64,000 nt of DNA, from the NCBI GenBank assembly GCA_036172665.1, contig JAYKNF010000014.1:310001-374000 (forward strand). The letters are read 5' to 3'. Shown here in pieces: positions 11,486 to 23,849 of the stretch. A program made the translations under genes and the position numbers. Source of the DNA: Prosopocoilus inquinatus (Eukaryota; Arthropoda; Insecta; Coleoptera; Lucanidae). Position 1 is the first letter of the stretch. The number at the start of each line of letters is the position of its first letter. A model generated the notes under the pieces. The model searched no databases and was not told the origin of the DNA. It was given only the letters and a program-made list of their open reading frames with translations.

Positions 11486-13490
11486 ACGCTAATACGTGTT
11501 GTTTCGTTTAAAACTATTTCCAGCTTCTGCTGCGTCCGAAAACTTCGTATCTCACATCAGAGTTACTGGAGTCCATCGAAACGTCAAATAACATGATAGA
11601 TAAGTAATTATCGATTAGATACAGCACAGGAACAACGCTAATACGTGTTGTTTCGTTTAAAACTATTTCCAGCTCCTGCTGCGTCCAAAAACTTTGTATC
11701 TCACATCAGACTTGCTGGAGTCCATCCAAACGTCAAATAACATGATAGATGAGTAAGGATCGATTAGATACATCACAGGAACAACGCTAATATGTGTTGT
11801 TCCGTTTCAAACTATTTCCAGCTGCTGCTGCGTCCGAAAATTTCGTATCTCACATTAGAGTTACTGGAGTCCATCGAAACGTCAAATAACATAGTAGCTA
11901 AGTAAGGATCGATTAGATACATCACAGGAACAACGCTAATACGTGTTGTTTCGTTCAAAACTATTTCCAGCTTCAGCTGCGTCCAAAAACTTTGTATCTC
12001 ACATCAGAGTTACTGGAGTCCATCCAAAAGTCAAATAATATGATAGATGAGTAAGGATCGATTAGATACATCACAGGAACAACGCTAATACGTGTTGTTT
12101 CGTTTAAAACTATTTCCAGCTTCGGCTGCGTCCGAGAACTTCGTATCTCACGTCAGGGTTACTGGAGTCCATCCAAACGTCAAATAACATGATAGATAAG
12201 TAAGGATCGATTAGATACATCACTGGAACAACGCTAATGCATGTTGTTTCGTTTAAAACTATTTCTAGCTTCAGCTGCGTCCGAGAACTTCGTATCTCAC
12301 ATCTAAGTTACTGGAGTCCATCGTAACGCCAAATAACATGATAGATGAGTAAGGATCGATTAGATACATCACAGGAACAACGCTAATGCGTGTTGTTTCG
12401 TTTAAAACTATTTCTATCTTCTGCTGCGTCCGAAAACGTCGTATCTCACATCAGAGCTACTGGAGTCCATCGAAACGCCAAATAACATGATAGATGAGTA
12501 AGGATCGATTAGATATATCACAGGAACAACGCTAATATGTGTTGTTTCGTTTAAAACTATTTCCAGCTGCTGCTGCGTCGGAAAATTTCGTATCTCACGT
12601 TAGAGTTACTGGAGTCCATCGAAACGTCAAATAACATAGTAGCTAAGTAAGGATCGATTAGATACATCACAGGAACAACGCTAATAGGTGTTGTTTCGTT
12701 CAAAACTATTTCCAGGTTCTGCTGCGTCCAAAAACTTTGTATCTCACATCAGAGTTACTGGAGTCCATCCAAACGTCAAATAACATGATAGATGAGTAAG
12801 GATCGATTAGATATATCACAGGAACAACGCCAATACGTGTTGCTTCGTTTAAAACTATTTCCAGCTTCTGCTGCGTCCGAAAACGTCGTAACTCACATTA
12901 GAGTTACTGGAGTCCATCGAAAGGTCAAATAACATAGTAGCTAAGTAAGGATCGATTAGATACATCACAGGAACAACGCTAATGCGTGTTGTTTCGTTTA
13001 AAACTATTTCCAGCTTCTGCTGCGTCCGATAACCTTGTATCTCACATTAGAGTTACTGGAGTCTGTCCAAACGTCAAATAACATGATAGATGAGTAAGGA
13101 TCGATTAGATACATTACAGGAACAACGCTAATATGTGTTGTTTCGTTTAAAACTATATCCAGCTGCTGCTGCGTCCGAAAACGTCGTATCTCACATCAGA
13201 GTTACTGGAGTCCATCGAAATGTCAAATAACATGATAGATAAGTAAGGATCGATTAGATACAGCACAGGAACAACGCTAATGCGTGTTGTTTCGTTTAAA
13301 ACTATTTCTAGCTTCAACTGGGTCCGAGAACTTCGTATCTCACATCTAAGTTACTGGAGTTCATCGAAACGCCAAATAACATGATAGATGAGTAAGGATC
13401 GATTAGATACATCACAGGAACAACGCTAATACGTGTTGTTTCATTTAAAACTATTTCCAGCTTCAGCTGCGTCCGAGAACTTCGTATCTC
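11486..13490 (+). repeat. Mosaic satellite segment between HOR blocks
   Basis: This stretch carries only satellite units. 11607-12.35 kb follows 3721-4.47 kb and 31873-32.6 kb (ATTATCGATT unit, TATGTG unit, CTTCGGC unit, GCATG unit). From about 12.36 kb it switches to the CATCTTCTGC, TATATCAC, CGTCGGAAAATT and CCAGGTTC units also seen at 15.8-16.3 kb. The joins lie within normal 149-bp spacing, as expected from in-register recombination. No coding or unique DNA was seen. Confidence 0.75.
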
Positions 13491-15480
13491 ACATTAGAGT
13501 TACTGGAGTCCATCGAAACGTCAAATAACATGTTAGATAAGTAAGGATCGTTTAGATACATCACAGGAACAACGCTAATACGTGTTGTTTCGTTCAAAAC
13601 TATTTCCAGCTTCTGCTGCGTCCGATAACTTTGTATCTCACATCAGAGTTACTGGAGTCTGTCCAAACGTCAAATAACATGATAGATGAGTAAGGATCGA
13701 TTAGATACATTACAGGAACAACGCTAATATGTGTTGTTTCGTTTAAAACTATTTCCAGCTGCTGCTGCGTCCGAAAACGTCGTATCTCACATCAGAGTTA
13801 CTGGAGTCCATCGAAATGTCAAATAACATGATAGATAAGTAAGGATCGATTAGATACAGCACAGGAACAACGCTAATGCGTGTTGTTTCATTTAAAACTA
13901 TTTCTAGCTTCAGCTGGGTCCGAGAACTTCGTATCTCACATCTAAGTTACTGGAGTTCATCGAAACGCCAAATAACATGATAGATGAGTAAGGATCGATT
14001 AGATACATCACAGGAACAACGCTAATGCGTGTTGTTTCGTTTAAAACTATTTCCAGCTTCTGCTGCGTCCGAAAATTTCGTATCTCACATTAGAGTTACT
14101 GGAGTCCATCGAAACGTCAAATAACATAGTAGCTAAGTAAGGATCGATTAGATACATCACAGGAACAACGCTAATGCGTGTTGTTTCGTTCAAAACTATT
14201 TCCAGCTTCTGCTGCGTCCGAAAACGTCGTATCTCACATCAGAGTTACTGGAGCCCATCGAAACGTCAAATAACATGATAGATAAGTAAGGATCGATTAG
14301 ATACATCACAGGAACATCGCTAATGCGTGTTGTTTCGTTTAAAACTATTTCCAGCTTCTGCTGCGTCCGAAAACGTCGTATCTCACATCAGAGTTACTGG
14401 AGCCCATCGAAACGTCAAATAACATGATAGATAAGTAAGGATCGATTAGATACAGCACAGGAACAACGCTAAAACGTGTTGTTTCGTTTAAAACTATTTC
14501 CAGCTTCTGCTGCGTCCGAAAACGTCGTATCTCACTCTAAGTTACTGGAGTCCATCGAAACGCCAAATAACATGATAGATGAGTAAGGATCGATTAGATA
14601 CAGCACAGGAACAACGCTAATGCGTGTTGTTTCGTTTAAAACTATTTCTAGCTTCAGCTGCGTCCGAGAACTTCGTATCTCACATCTAAGTTACTGGAGT
14701 CCATCGTAACGCCAAATAAAATGTTAGATAAGTAAGGATCGTTTAGATACATCACAGGAACAACGCTAATACGTGTTGTTTCGTTCAAAATTATTTCCAG
14801 CTTCTACCGCGTCCGAGAACTTTGTATCTCTCATCGGAGTTACTGGAGTCCGTCCAAACGTCAAATAACATGATAGATGAGTAAGGATCGATTAGATACA
14901 TCACAGGAACAACGCTAATATGTGTTGTTTCATTTAAAATTATTTCCAGCTGCTGCTGCGTCCGAAAATTTCGTATCTCACATTAGAGTTACTGGAGTCC
15001 ATCGAAACGTCAAATAACATAGCAGCTAAGTAAGGATCGATTAGATACATCACAGGAACAACGTTAATACGTGTTGTTTCGTTCAAAACTATTTCCAGCT
15101 TCTGCTGCGTCCAAAAACTTTGTATCTCACATCAGAGTTACTGGAGTCCATCCAAACGTCAAATAACATGATAGATGAGTAAGGATCGATTAGATACATC
15201 ACAGGAACAATGCTAATACGTGTTGTTTCGTTTAAAACTATTTCCAGCTTCTGCTGCGTCCGAAAACGTCGTATCTCACATTAGAGTTACTGGAGTCTAT
15301 CGAAACGTCAAATAACATAGTAGCTAAGTAAGGATCGATTAGATACATCACAGGAACAACGCTAATGCGTGTTGTTTCGTTTAAAACTATTTCCAGCTTC
15401 TGCTGCGTCCGAAAACGTCGTATCTCACATCAGAGCTACTGGAGTCCATCGAAACGCCAAATAACATGATAGATAAGTAA
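13490..15480 (+). repeat. Third relative of the 1.6-3.6 kb and 19.4-21.3 kb segments
   Basis: The order of variant classes matches 1.6-3.57 kb (offset 11,909 bp) and 19.3-21.28 kb (offset 5,800 bp). Shared rare marks include AACGTTAATACG at 3151, 15060 and 20860, the CTACCGCGTCC unit, and the 148-bp unit with CTCACTCTAAG near 14533. Both offsets equal whole numbers of units minus 11 bp, which the intervening 9-bp and 1-bp deletions explain. After 15480 it joins a different block. Related but less perfect similarity extends left to about 13.07 kb. Confidence 0.8.
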
Positions 15481-15483
15481 GGA

Positions 15484-16815
15484 TCGATTAGATACAGCAC
15501 AGGAACAACGCTAATACGTGTTGTTTCGTTTAAAACTATTTCCAGCTCCTGCTGCTTCCAAAAACTTTGTATCTCACATCAGACTTACTGGAGTCCATCC
15601 AAACTTTAAATTACATGTTAGATAAGTAAGGATCGATTAAATACATCACAGGAACGACGCTAATACGTGTTGTTTCGTTTAAAACTATTTCCAGCTTCTG
15701 CTGCGTCCGAAAACGTCGTATCTCACATCAGACTTACTGGAGTCCATCGAAACGTCAAATAACATGATAGATGAGTAAGGATCGATTAGATACATCACAG
15801 GAATGCGTGTTGTTTCGTTTAAAACTATTTCCATCTTCTGCTGCGTCCGAAAACGTCGTATCTCACATCAGAGCTACTGGAGTCCATCGAAACGCCAAAT
15901 AACATGATAGATGAGTAAGGATCGATTAGATATATCACAGGAACAACGCTAATATGTGTTGTTTCGTTTAAAACTATTTCCAGCTGCTGCTGCGTCGGAA
16001 AATTTCGTATCTCACGTTAGAGTTACTGGAGTCCATCGAAACGTCAAATAACATAGTAGCTAAGTAAGGATCGATTAGATACATCACAGGAACAACGCTA
16101 ATAGGTGTTGTTTCGTTCAAAACTATTTCCAGGTTCTGCTGCGTCCAAAAACTTTGTATCTCACATCAGAGTTACTGGAGTCCATCCAAACGTCAAATAA
16201 CATGATAGATGAGTAAGGATCGATTAGATATATCACAGGAACAACGCCAATACGTGTTGCTTCGTTTAAAACTATTTCCAGCTTCTGCTGCGTCCGAAAA
16301 CGTCGTAACTCACATTAGAGTTACTGGAGTCCATCGAAACGTCAAATAACATAGTAGCTAAGTAAGGATCGATTAGATACATCACAGGAACAACGCTAAT
16401 GCGTGTTGTTTCGTTTAAAACTATTTCCAGCTTCTGCTGCGTCCGATAACCTTGTATCTCACATCAGAGTTACTGGAGTCTGTCCAAACGTCAAATAACA
16501 TGATAGATGAGTAAGGATCGATTAGATACATTACAGGAACAACGCTAATATGTGTTGTTTCGTTTAAAACTATTTCCAGCTGCTGCTGCGTCCGAAAACG
16601 TCGTATCTCACATCAGAGTTACTGGAGTCCATCGAAATGTCAAATAACATGATAGATAAGTAAGGATCGATTAGATACAGCACAGGAACAACGCTAATGC
16701 GTGTTGTTTCGTTTAAAACTATTTCTAGCTTCAGCTGGGTCCGAGAACTTCGTATCTCACATCTAAGTTACTGGAGTTCATCGAAACGCCAAATAACATG
16801 ATAGATGAGTAAGGA
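15484..16815 (+). repeat. Nine-unit block with a distant copy at 45352-46683
   Basis: These 1,332 bp (nine units minus the 9-bp deletion) have the same variant order as 45352-46683, offset exactly 29,868 bp. Both copies start with an ACAGC/CTGCTTCC unit, then an AAATAC/GAACGACG unit, then the 140-bp unit, a TATATCAC/CGTCGG unit and a CCAATACG/TTGCTTCG unit. Small differences are seen, such as CCAGGTTC here against CCAGCTTC, and GCTAATAGG here against GCTAGTAGG at 45967. The similarity also reaches 9.09-9.95 kb. Confidence 0.8.
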
Positions 16816-17474
16816 TCGATTAGATATATCACAGGAACAACGCTAATATGTGTTGTTTCGTTTAAAACTATTTCCAGCTGCTGCTGCGTCGGAAAATTTC
16901 GTATCTCACGTTAGAGTTACTGGAGTCCATCGAAACGTCAAATAACATAGTAGCTAAGTAAGGATCGATTAGATACATCACAGGAACAACGCTAATAGGT
17001 GTTGTTTCGTTCAAAACTATTTCCAGGTTCTGCTGCGTCCAAAAACTTTGTATCTCACATCAGAGTTACTGGAGTCCATCCAAACGTCAAATAACATGAT
17101 AGATGAGTAAGGATCGATTAGATATATCACAGGAACAACGCCAATACGTGTTGCTTCGTTTAAAACTATTTCCAGCTTCTGCTGCGTCCGAAAACGTCGT
17201 AACTCACATTAGAGTTACTGGAGTCCATCGAAACGTCAAATAACATAGTAGCTAAGTAAGGATCGATTAGATACATCACAGGAACAACGCTAATGCGTGT
17301 TGTTTCGTTTAAAACTATTTCCAGCTTCTGCTGCGTCCGATAACCTTGTATCTCACATCAGAGTTACTGGAGTCTGTCCAAACGTCAAATAACATGATAG
17401 ATGAGTAAGGATCGATTAGATACATTACAGGAACAACGCTAATATGTGTTGTTTCGTTTAAAACTATTTCCAGC
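15922..17474 (+). repeat. Six-unit (894-bp) tandem duplication
   Basis: The run starting at 15922 (TATATCAC, CGTCGGAAAATT) restarts at 16816 in the same variant order, 894 bp later, exactly six units. The second copy follows the first until about 17474, where CTGCTGC is replaced by CTTCTGC and the sequence switches to the class with GTCGATCGAAAC (also at 46795). Relative to 46.68-46.83 kb this adds four units. It is a clear example of local unequal exchange. Confidence 0.85.
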
Positions 17475-17709
17475 TTCTGCTGCGTCCGAAAATTTCGTAT
17501 CTCACATTAGAGTTACTGGAGTCGATCGAAACGTCAAATAACATAGTAGCTAAGTAAGGATCGATTAGATATATCACAGGAACAACGCCAATACGTGTTG
17601 CTTCGTTTAAAACTATTTCCAGCTTCTGCTGCGTCCGAAAACGTCGTATCTCACATCAGAGTTACTGGAGTCCATCGAAACGTCAAATAACATGATAGAT
17701 AAGTAATTA

Positions 17710-20700
17710 TCGATTAGATACAGCACAGGAACAACGCTAATACGTGTTGTTTCGTTTAAAACTATTTCCAGCTCCTGCTGCGTCCAAAAACTTTGTATCT
17801 CACATCAGACTTGCTGGAGTCCATCCAAACGTCAAATAACATGATAGATGAGTAAGGATCGATTAGATACATCACAGGAACAACGCTAATATGTGTTGTT
17901 TTTTTTCAAACTATTTCCAGCTGCTGCTGCGTCCGAAAATTTCGTATCTCACATTAGAGTTACTGGAGTCCATCGAAACGTCAAATAACATAGTAGCTAA
18001 GTAAGGATCGATTAGATACATCACAGGAACAACGCTAATACGTGTTGTTTCGTTCAAAACTATTTCCAGCTTCTGCTGCGTCCAAAAACTTTGTATCTCA
18101 CATCAGAGTTATTGGAGTCCATCCAAAAGTCAAATAATATGATAGATGAGTAAGGGTCGATTAGATACATCACAGGAACAACGCTAATACGTGTTGTTTC
18201 GTTTAAAACTATTTCCAGCTTCGGCTGCGTCCGAGAACTTCGTATCTCAAGTCAGGGTTACTGGAGTCCATCAAAACGTCAAATAACATGATAGATAAGT
18301 AAGGATCGATTAGATACAGCACAGGAACAACGCTAATACGTGATCTTTCGTTTAAAACTATTTCCAGCTCCTGCTGCGTCCCAAAACTTTGTATCTCACA
18401 TCAGACTCACTGGAGTCCATCCAAACGTCAAATAATATGTTAGATAAGTAAGGATCGTTTAGATACATCACAGGAACAACGCTAATAGGTGGTGTATCGT
18501 TCAAAACTATTTCCAGCTTCTGCTGCGTCCGAAATCTTTGTATCTCTCATCAGAGTTACTGGAGTCCACCCAAACGTCAAATAACATTATAGATGAGTAA
18601 GGATCGATTAGATACATCACAGGAACAACGCTAATACGTGTTGTTTCGTTTAAAACTATTTCCAGCTTCTGCTGCGTCCGAAAACGTCGTATCTCACATC
18701 AGAGTTACTATAGTCCATCCAAACGTCAAATAACATGATAGATAAGTAAGGATCGATTAGATACAGCACAGGGACAACGCTAATACGTGTTGTTTCGTTC
18801 AGAACTATTTCCAGCTTCTGCTGCGTCCGATAACTTTGTATCTCACATCAGAGTTACTGGAGTCCGTCCAAACGTTAAATAACATGATAGATGAGTAAGG
18901 ATCGATTAGATACATTACAGGAACAACGCTAATATGTGTTGTTTCGTTTAAAACTATTTCCAGCTGCTGCTGCGTCCGAAAACGTCGTATCTCACATCAG
19001 AGTTACTGGAGTCCATCGAAATGTCAAATAACATGATAGATAAATAAGGATCGATTAGATACAGCACAGGAACAACGCTAATGCGTGTTGTTTCGTTTAA
19101 AACTATTTCTAGCTTCAGCTGGGTCCGAGAACTTCGTATCGCACATCTAAGTTACTGGAGTCCATCGAAACGAAAATAACATGATAGATGAGTAAGGATC
19201 GATTAGATACATCACAGGAACAACGCTAATGCGTGTTGTTTCGTTTAAAACTATTTCCAGCTTCCGCTGCGTCCGAAAATTTCGTATCTCACATTAGAGT
19301 TACTGGAGTCCATCGAAACGTCAAATAACATGTTAGATAAGTAAGGATCGTTTAGATACATCACAGGAACAACGCTAATACGTGTTGTTTCGTTCAAAAC
19401 TATTTCCAGCTTCTGCTGCGTCCGATAACTGTGTATCTCACATCAGAGTTACTGGAGTCTGTCCAAACGTCAAATAACATGATAGATGAGTAAGGATCGA
19501 TTAGATACATTACAGGAACAACGCTAATATGTGTTGTTTCGTTTAAAACTATTTCCAGCTGCTGCTGCGTCCGAAAACGTCGTATCTCACATCAGAGTTA
19601 CTGGAGTCCATCGAAATGTCAAATAACATGATATATAAGTAAGGATCGATTAGATACAGCACAGGAACAACGCTAATGCGTGTTGTTTCATTTAAAACTA
19701 TTTCTAGCTTCAGCTGGGTCCGAGAACTTCGTATCTCACATCTAAGTTACTGGAGTTCATCGAAACGCCAAATAACATGATAGATGAGTAAGGATCGATT
19801 AGATACATCACAGGAACAACGCTAATGCGTGTTGTTTCGTTTAAAACTATTTCCAGCTTCTGCTGCGTCCGAAAATTTCGTATCTCACATTAGAGTTACT
19901 GGAGTCCATCGAAACGTCAAATAACATAGTAGCTAAGTAAGGATCGATTAGATACATCACAGGAACAACGCTAATGCGTGTTGTTTCGTTCAAAACTATT
20001 TCCAGCTTCTGCTGCGTCCGAAAACGTCGTATCTCACATCAGAGTTACTGGAGCCCATCGAAACGTCAAATAACATGATAGATAAGTAAGGATCGATTAG
20101 ATACATCACAGGAACATCGCTAATGCGTGTTGTTTCGTTTAAAACTATTTCCAGCTTCTGCTGCGTCCGAAAACGTCGTATCTCACATCAGAGTTACTGG
20201 AGCCCATCGAAACGTCAAATAACATAATAGATAAGTAAGGATCGATTAGATACAGCACAGGAACAACGCTAAAACGTGTTGTTTCGTATAAAACTATTTC
20301 CAGCTTCTGCTGCGTCCGAAAACGTCGTATCTCACTCTAAGTTACTGGAGTCCATCGAAACGCCAAATAACATGATAGATGAGTAAGGATCGATTAGATA
20401 CAGCACAGGAACAACGCTAATGCGTGTTGTTTCGTTTAAAACTATTTCTAGCTTCAGCTGCGTCCGAGAACTTCGTATCTCACATCTAAGTTACTGGAGT
20501 CCATCGTAACGCCAAATAACATGTTAGATAAGTAAGGATCGTTTAGATACATCACAGGAACAACGCTAATACGTGTTGTTTCGTTCAAAATTATTTCCAG
20601 CTTCTACCGCGTCCGAGAACTTTGTATCTCTCATCAGAGTTACTGGAGTCCGTCCAAACGTCAAATAACATGATAGATGAGTAAGGATCGATTAGATACA

Positions 20701-23647
20701 TCACAGGAACAACGCTAATATGTGTTGTTTCATTTAAAACTATTTCCAGCTGCTGCTGCGTCCGAAAATTTCGTATCTCACATTAGAGTTACTGGAGTCC
20801 ATCGAAACGTCAAATAACATAGCAGCTAAGTAAGGATCGATTAGATACATCACAGGAACAACGTTAATACGTGTTGTTTCGTTCAAAACTATTTCCAGCT
20901 TCTGCTGCGTCCAAAAACTTTGTATCTCACATCAGAGTTACTGGAGTCCATCCAAACGTCAAATAACATGATAGATGAGTAAGGATCGATTAGATACATC
21001 ACAGGAACAACGCTAATACGTGTTGTTTCGTTTAAAACTATTTCCAGCTTCTGCTGCGTCCGAAAACGTCGTATCTCACATTAGAGTTACTGGAGTCCAT
21101 CGAAACGTCAAATAACATAGTAGCTAAGTAAGGATCGATTAGATACATCACAGGAACAACGCTAATGCGTGTTGTTTCGTTTAAAACTATTTCCAGCTTC
21201 TGCTGCGTCCGAAAACGTCGTATCTCACATCAGAGCTACTGGAGTCCATCGAAACGCCAAATAACATGATAGATAAGTAAGGATCGATTAGATACAGCAC
21301 AGGAACAACGCCAATACGTGTTGCTTCGTTTAAAACTATTTCCAGCTTCTGCTGCGTCCGAAAACGTCGTATCTCACATCAGAGTTACTGGAGTCCATCG
21401 AAACGTCAAATAACATGATAGATAAGTAATTATCGATTAGATACAGCACAGGAACAACGCTAATACGTGTTGTTTCGTTTAAAACTATTTCCAGCTCCTG
21501 CTGCGTCCAAAAACTTTGCATCTCACATCAGACTTGCTGGAGTCCATCCAAACGTCAAATAACATGATAGATGAGTAAGGATCGATTAGATACATCACAG
21601 GAACAACGCTAATATGTGTTGTTTTTTTTCAAACTCTTTCCAGCTGCTGCTGCGTCCGAAAATTTCGTATCTCACATTAGAGTTACTGGAGTCCATCGAA
21701 ACGTCAAATAACATAGTAGCTAAGTAAGGATCGATTAGATACATCACAGGAACAACGCTAATACGTGTTGTTTCGTTCAAAACTATTTCCAGCTTCTGCT
21801 GCGTCCAAAAACTTTGTATCTCACATCAGAGTTACTGGAGTCCATCCAAAAGTCAAATAATATGATAGATGAGTAAGGATCGATTAGATACATCACAGGA
21901 ACAACGCTAATACGTGTTGTTTCGTTTAAAACTATTTCCAGCTTCGGCTGCGTCCGAGAACTTCGTATCTCAAGTCAGGGTTACTGGAGTCCATCAAAAC
22001 GTCAAATAACATGATAGATAAGTAAGGATCGATTAGATACATCACAGGAACAACGCTAATGCATGTTGTTTCGTTTAAAACTATTTCTAGCTTCAGCTGC
22101 GTCCGAGAACTTCGTATCTCACATCTAAGTTACTGGAGTCCATCGTAACGCCAAATAACATGATAGATGAGTAAGGATCGATTAGATACATCACAGGAAC
22201 AACGCTAATATGTGTTGTTTCGTTTAAAACTATTTCCAGCTTCTGCTGCGTCCGAGAACTTCGTATCTCACGTCAGGGTTACTGGAGTCCATCCAAACGT
22301 CAAATATCATGATAGATAAGTAAGGATCGATTAGATACAGCACAGGAACAACGCTAATACGTGTTCTTTCGTTTAAAACTATTTCCAGCTCCTGCTGCGT
22401 CCCAAAACTTTGTATCTCACATCAGACTCACTGGAGTCCATCCAAACGTCAAATAATATGTTAGATAAGTAAGGATCGTTTAGATACATCACAGGAACAA
22501 CGCTAATAGGTGGTGTATCGTTCAAAACTATTTCCAGCTTCCGCTGCGTCCGAAATCTTTGTATCTCTCATCAGAGTTACTGGAGTCCACCCAAACGTCA
22601 AATAACATTATAGATGAGTAAGGATCGATTAGATACATCACAGGAACAACGCTAATACGTGTTGTTTCGTTTAAAACTATTTCCAGCTTCTGCTGCGTCC
22701 GAAAACGTCGTATCTCACATCAGAGTTACTGGAGTCCATCCAAACGTCAAATAACATGATAGATAAGTAAGGATCGATTAGATACAGCACAGGGACAACG
22801 CTAATACGTGTTGTTTCGTTTAAAACTATTTCCAGCTCCTGCTGCGTCCAAAAACTTTGTATCTCACATCAGACTTACTGGAGTGTATCCAAACGTTAAA
22901 TAACATGTTAGATAAGTAAGGATCGTTTAGATACATCACAGGAACAACGCTAATAGGTGTTGTTTCGTTCAAAACTATTTACAGCTTCTGCTGCGTCCGA
23001 AATCTTTGTATCTCTCATCCTAGTTACTGGAGTACATCCAAACGTCAAATAACATGATAGATGAGTAAGGATCGATTAGATACATCACAGGAACAACGCT
23101 AATACGTGTTGTTTCGTTTAATACTATTTCCAGCTTCTGCTGCGTTCGGAAACGTCGTATCTCACATCAGAGTTACTGGAGTCCATCGAAACGTCAAATA
23201 ACATGATAGATGAGTAAGGATCGATTAGATACATCACAGGAACAACGCTAATGCCTGTTGCTTCGTTTAAAACTATTTCCAGCTTCTGCTGCGTCCGAGA
23301 ACTTCGTATCTCACGTCAGGGTTACTGGAGTCCATCCAAACGTCAAATAACATGATAGATAAGTAAGGATCGATTAGATACAGCACAGGAACAACGCTAA
23401 TACGTGTTGTTTCGTTTAAAACTATTTCCAGCTACTGCTGCGTCCCAAAGCTTTGTATCTCACATCAGACACACTGGAGTCCATCTAAACGTCAAATAAC
23501 ATGTTAGATAAGTAAGGATCGTTTAGATACATCACAGGAACAACGCTAATAGGTGGTGTATCGTTCAAAAGTATTTCCAGCTTCTGCTGCGTCCGAAATC
23601 TTTGTATCTCTCATCAGAGTTACTGGAGTCCACCCAAACGTCAAATA
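17710..23647 (+). repeat. Right copy of the 17,709-bp-offset segmental duplication
   Basis: This is the partner of 1-5938. Single-base differences are scattered, for example GTGATC at 18349 against GTGTTC, CTGTGTATC near 19430 against CTTTGTATC, and AAATATCATG near 22299 against AAATAACATG. The correspondence stops abruptly at 23647 in CAAATA, where the array jumps into the hybrid unit. About 40 units; no gene. Confidence 0.9.
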
Positions 23648-23700
23648 CTCACATTCGTGAGTCCATCGAAACGTCAAATAACATGATAGATAAGTAAGGA
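23519..23700 (+). repeat. 182-bp hybrid unit at an illegitimate junction
   Basis: The unit runs normally from its position 1 to 129 (ending CAAATA at 23647), jumps back to unit position 90-97 (CTCACATT), has three extra bases (CGT), and resumes at unit position 108 (GAGTCC) to the end: 129+8+3+42 = 182 bp. It is the only unit longer than 149 bp. It marks the point where the 17710-23647 duplication ends and the 4,162-bp HOR block begins. Confidence 0.9.
23647..23662. repeat. Interrupted palindrome at the junction
   Basis: ACTCAC (23647-23652), ATTC, then GTGAGT (23657-23662) form a perfect 6-bp inverted repeat with a 4-base centre. The right arm does not exist in normal units; it was created by the CGT filler joined to GAGT. 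It may have arisen by a fold-back copying step during end joining, or by chance. Confidence 0.7.
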
Positions 23701-23849
23701 TCGATTAGATACATCACAGGAACATCGCTAATGCGTGTTGTTTCGTTTAAAACTATTTCCAGCTTCTGCTGCGTCCGAAAACGTCGAATCTCACATCAGA
23801 GTTACTGGAGCCCATCGAAACGTCAAATAACATGATAGATAAGTAAGGA

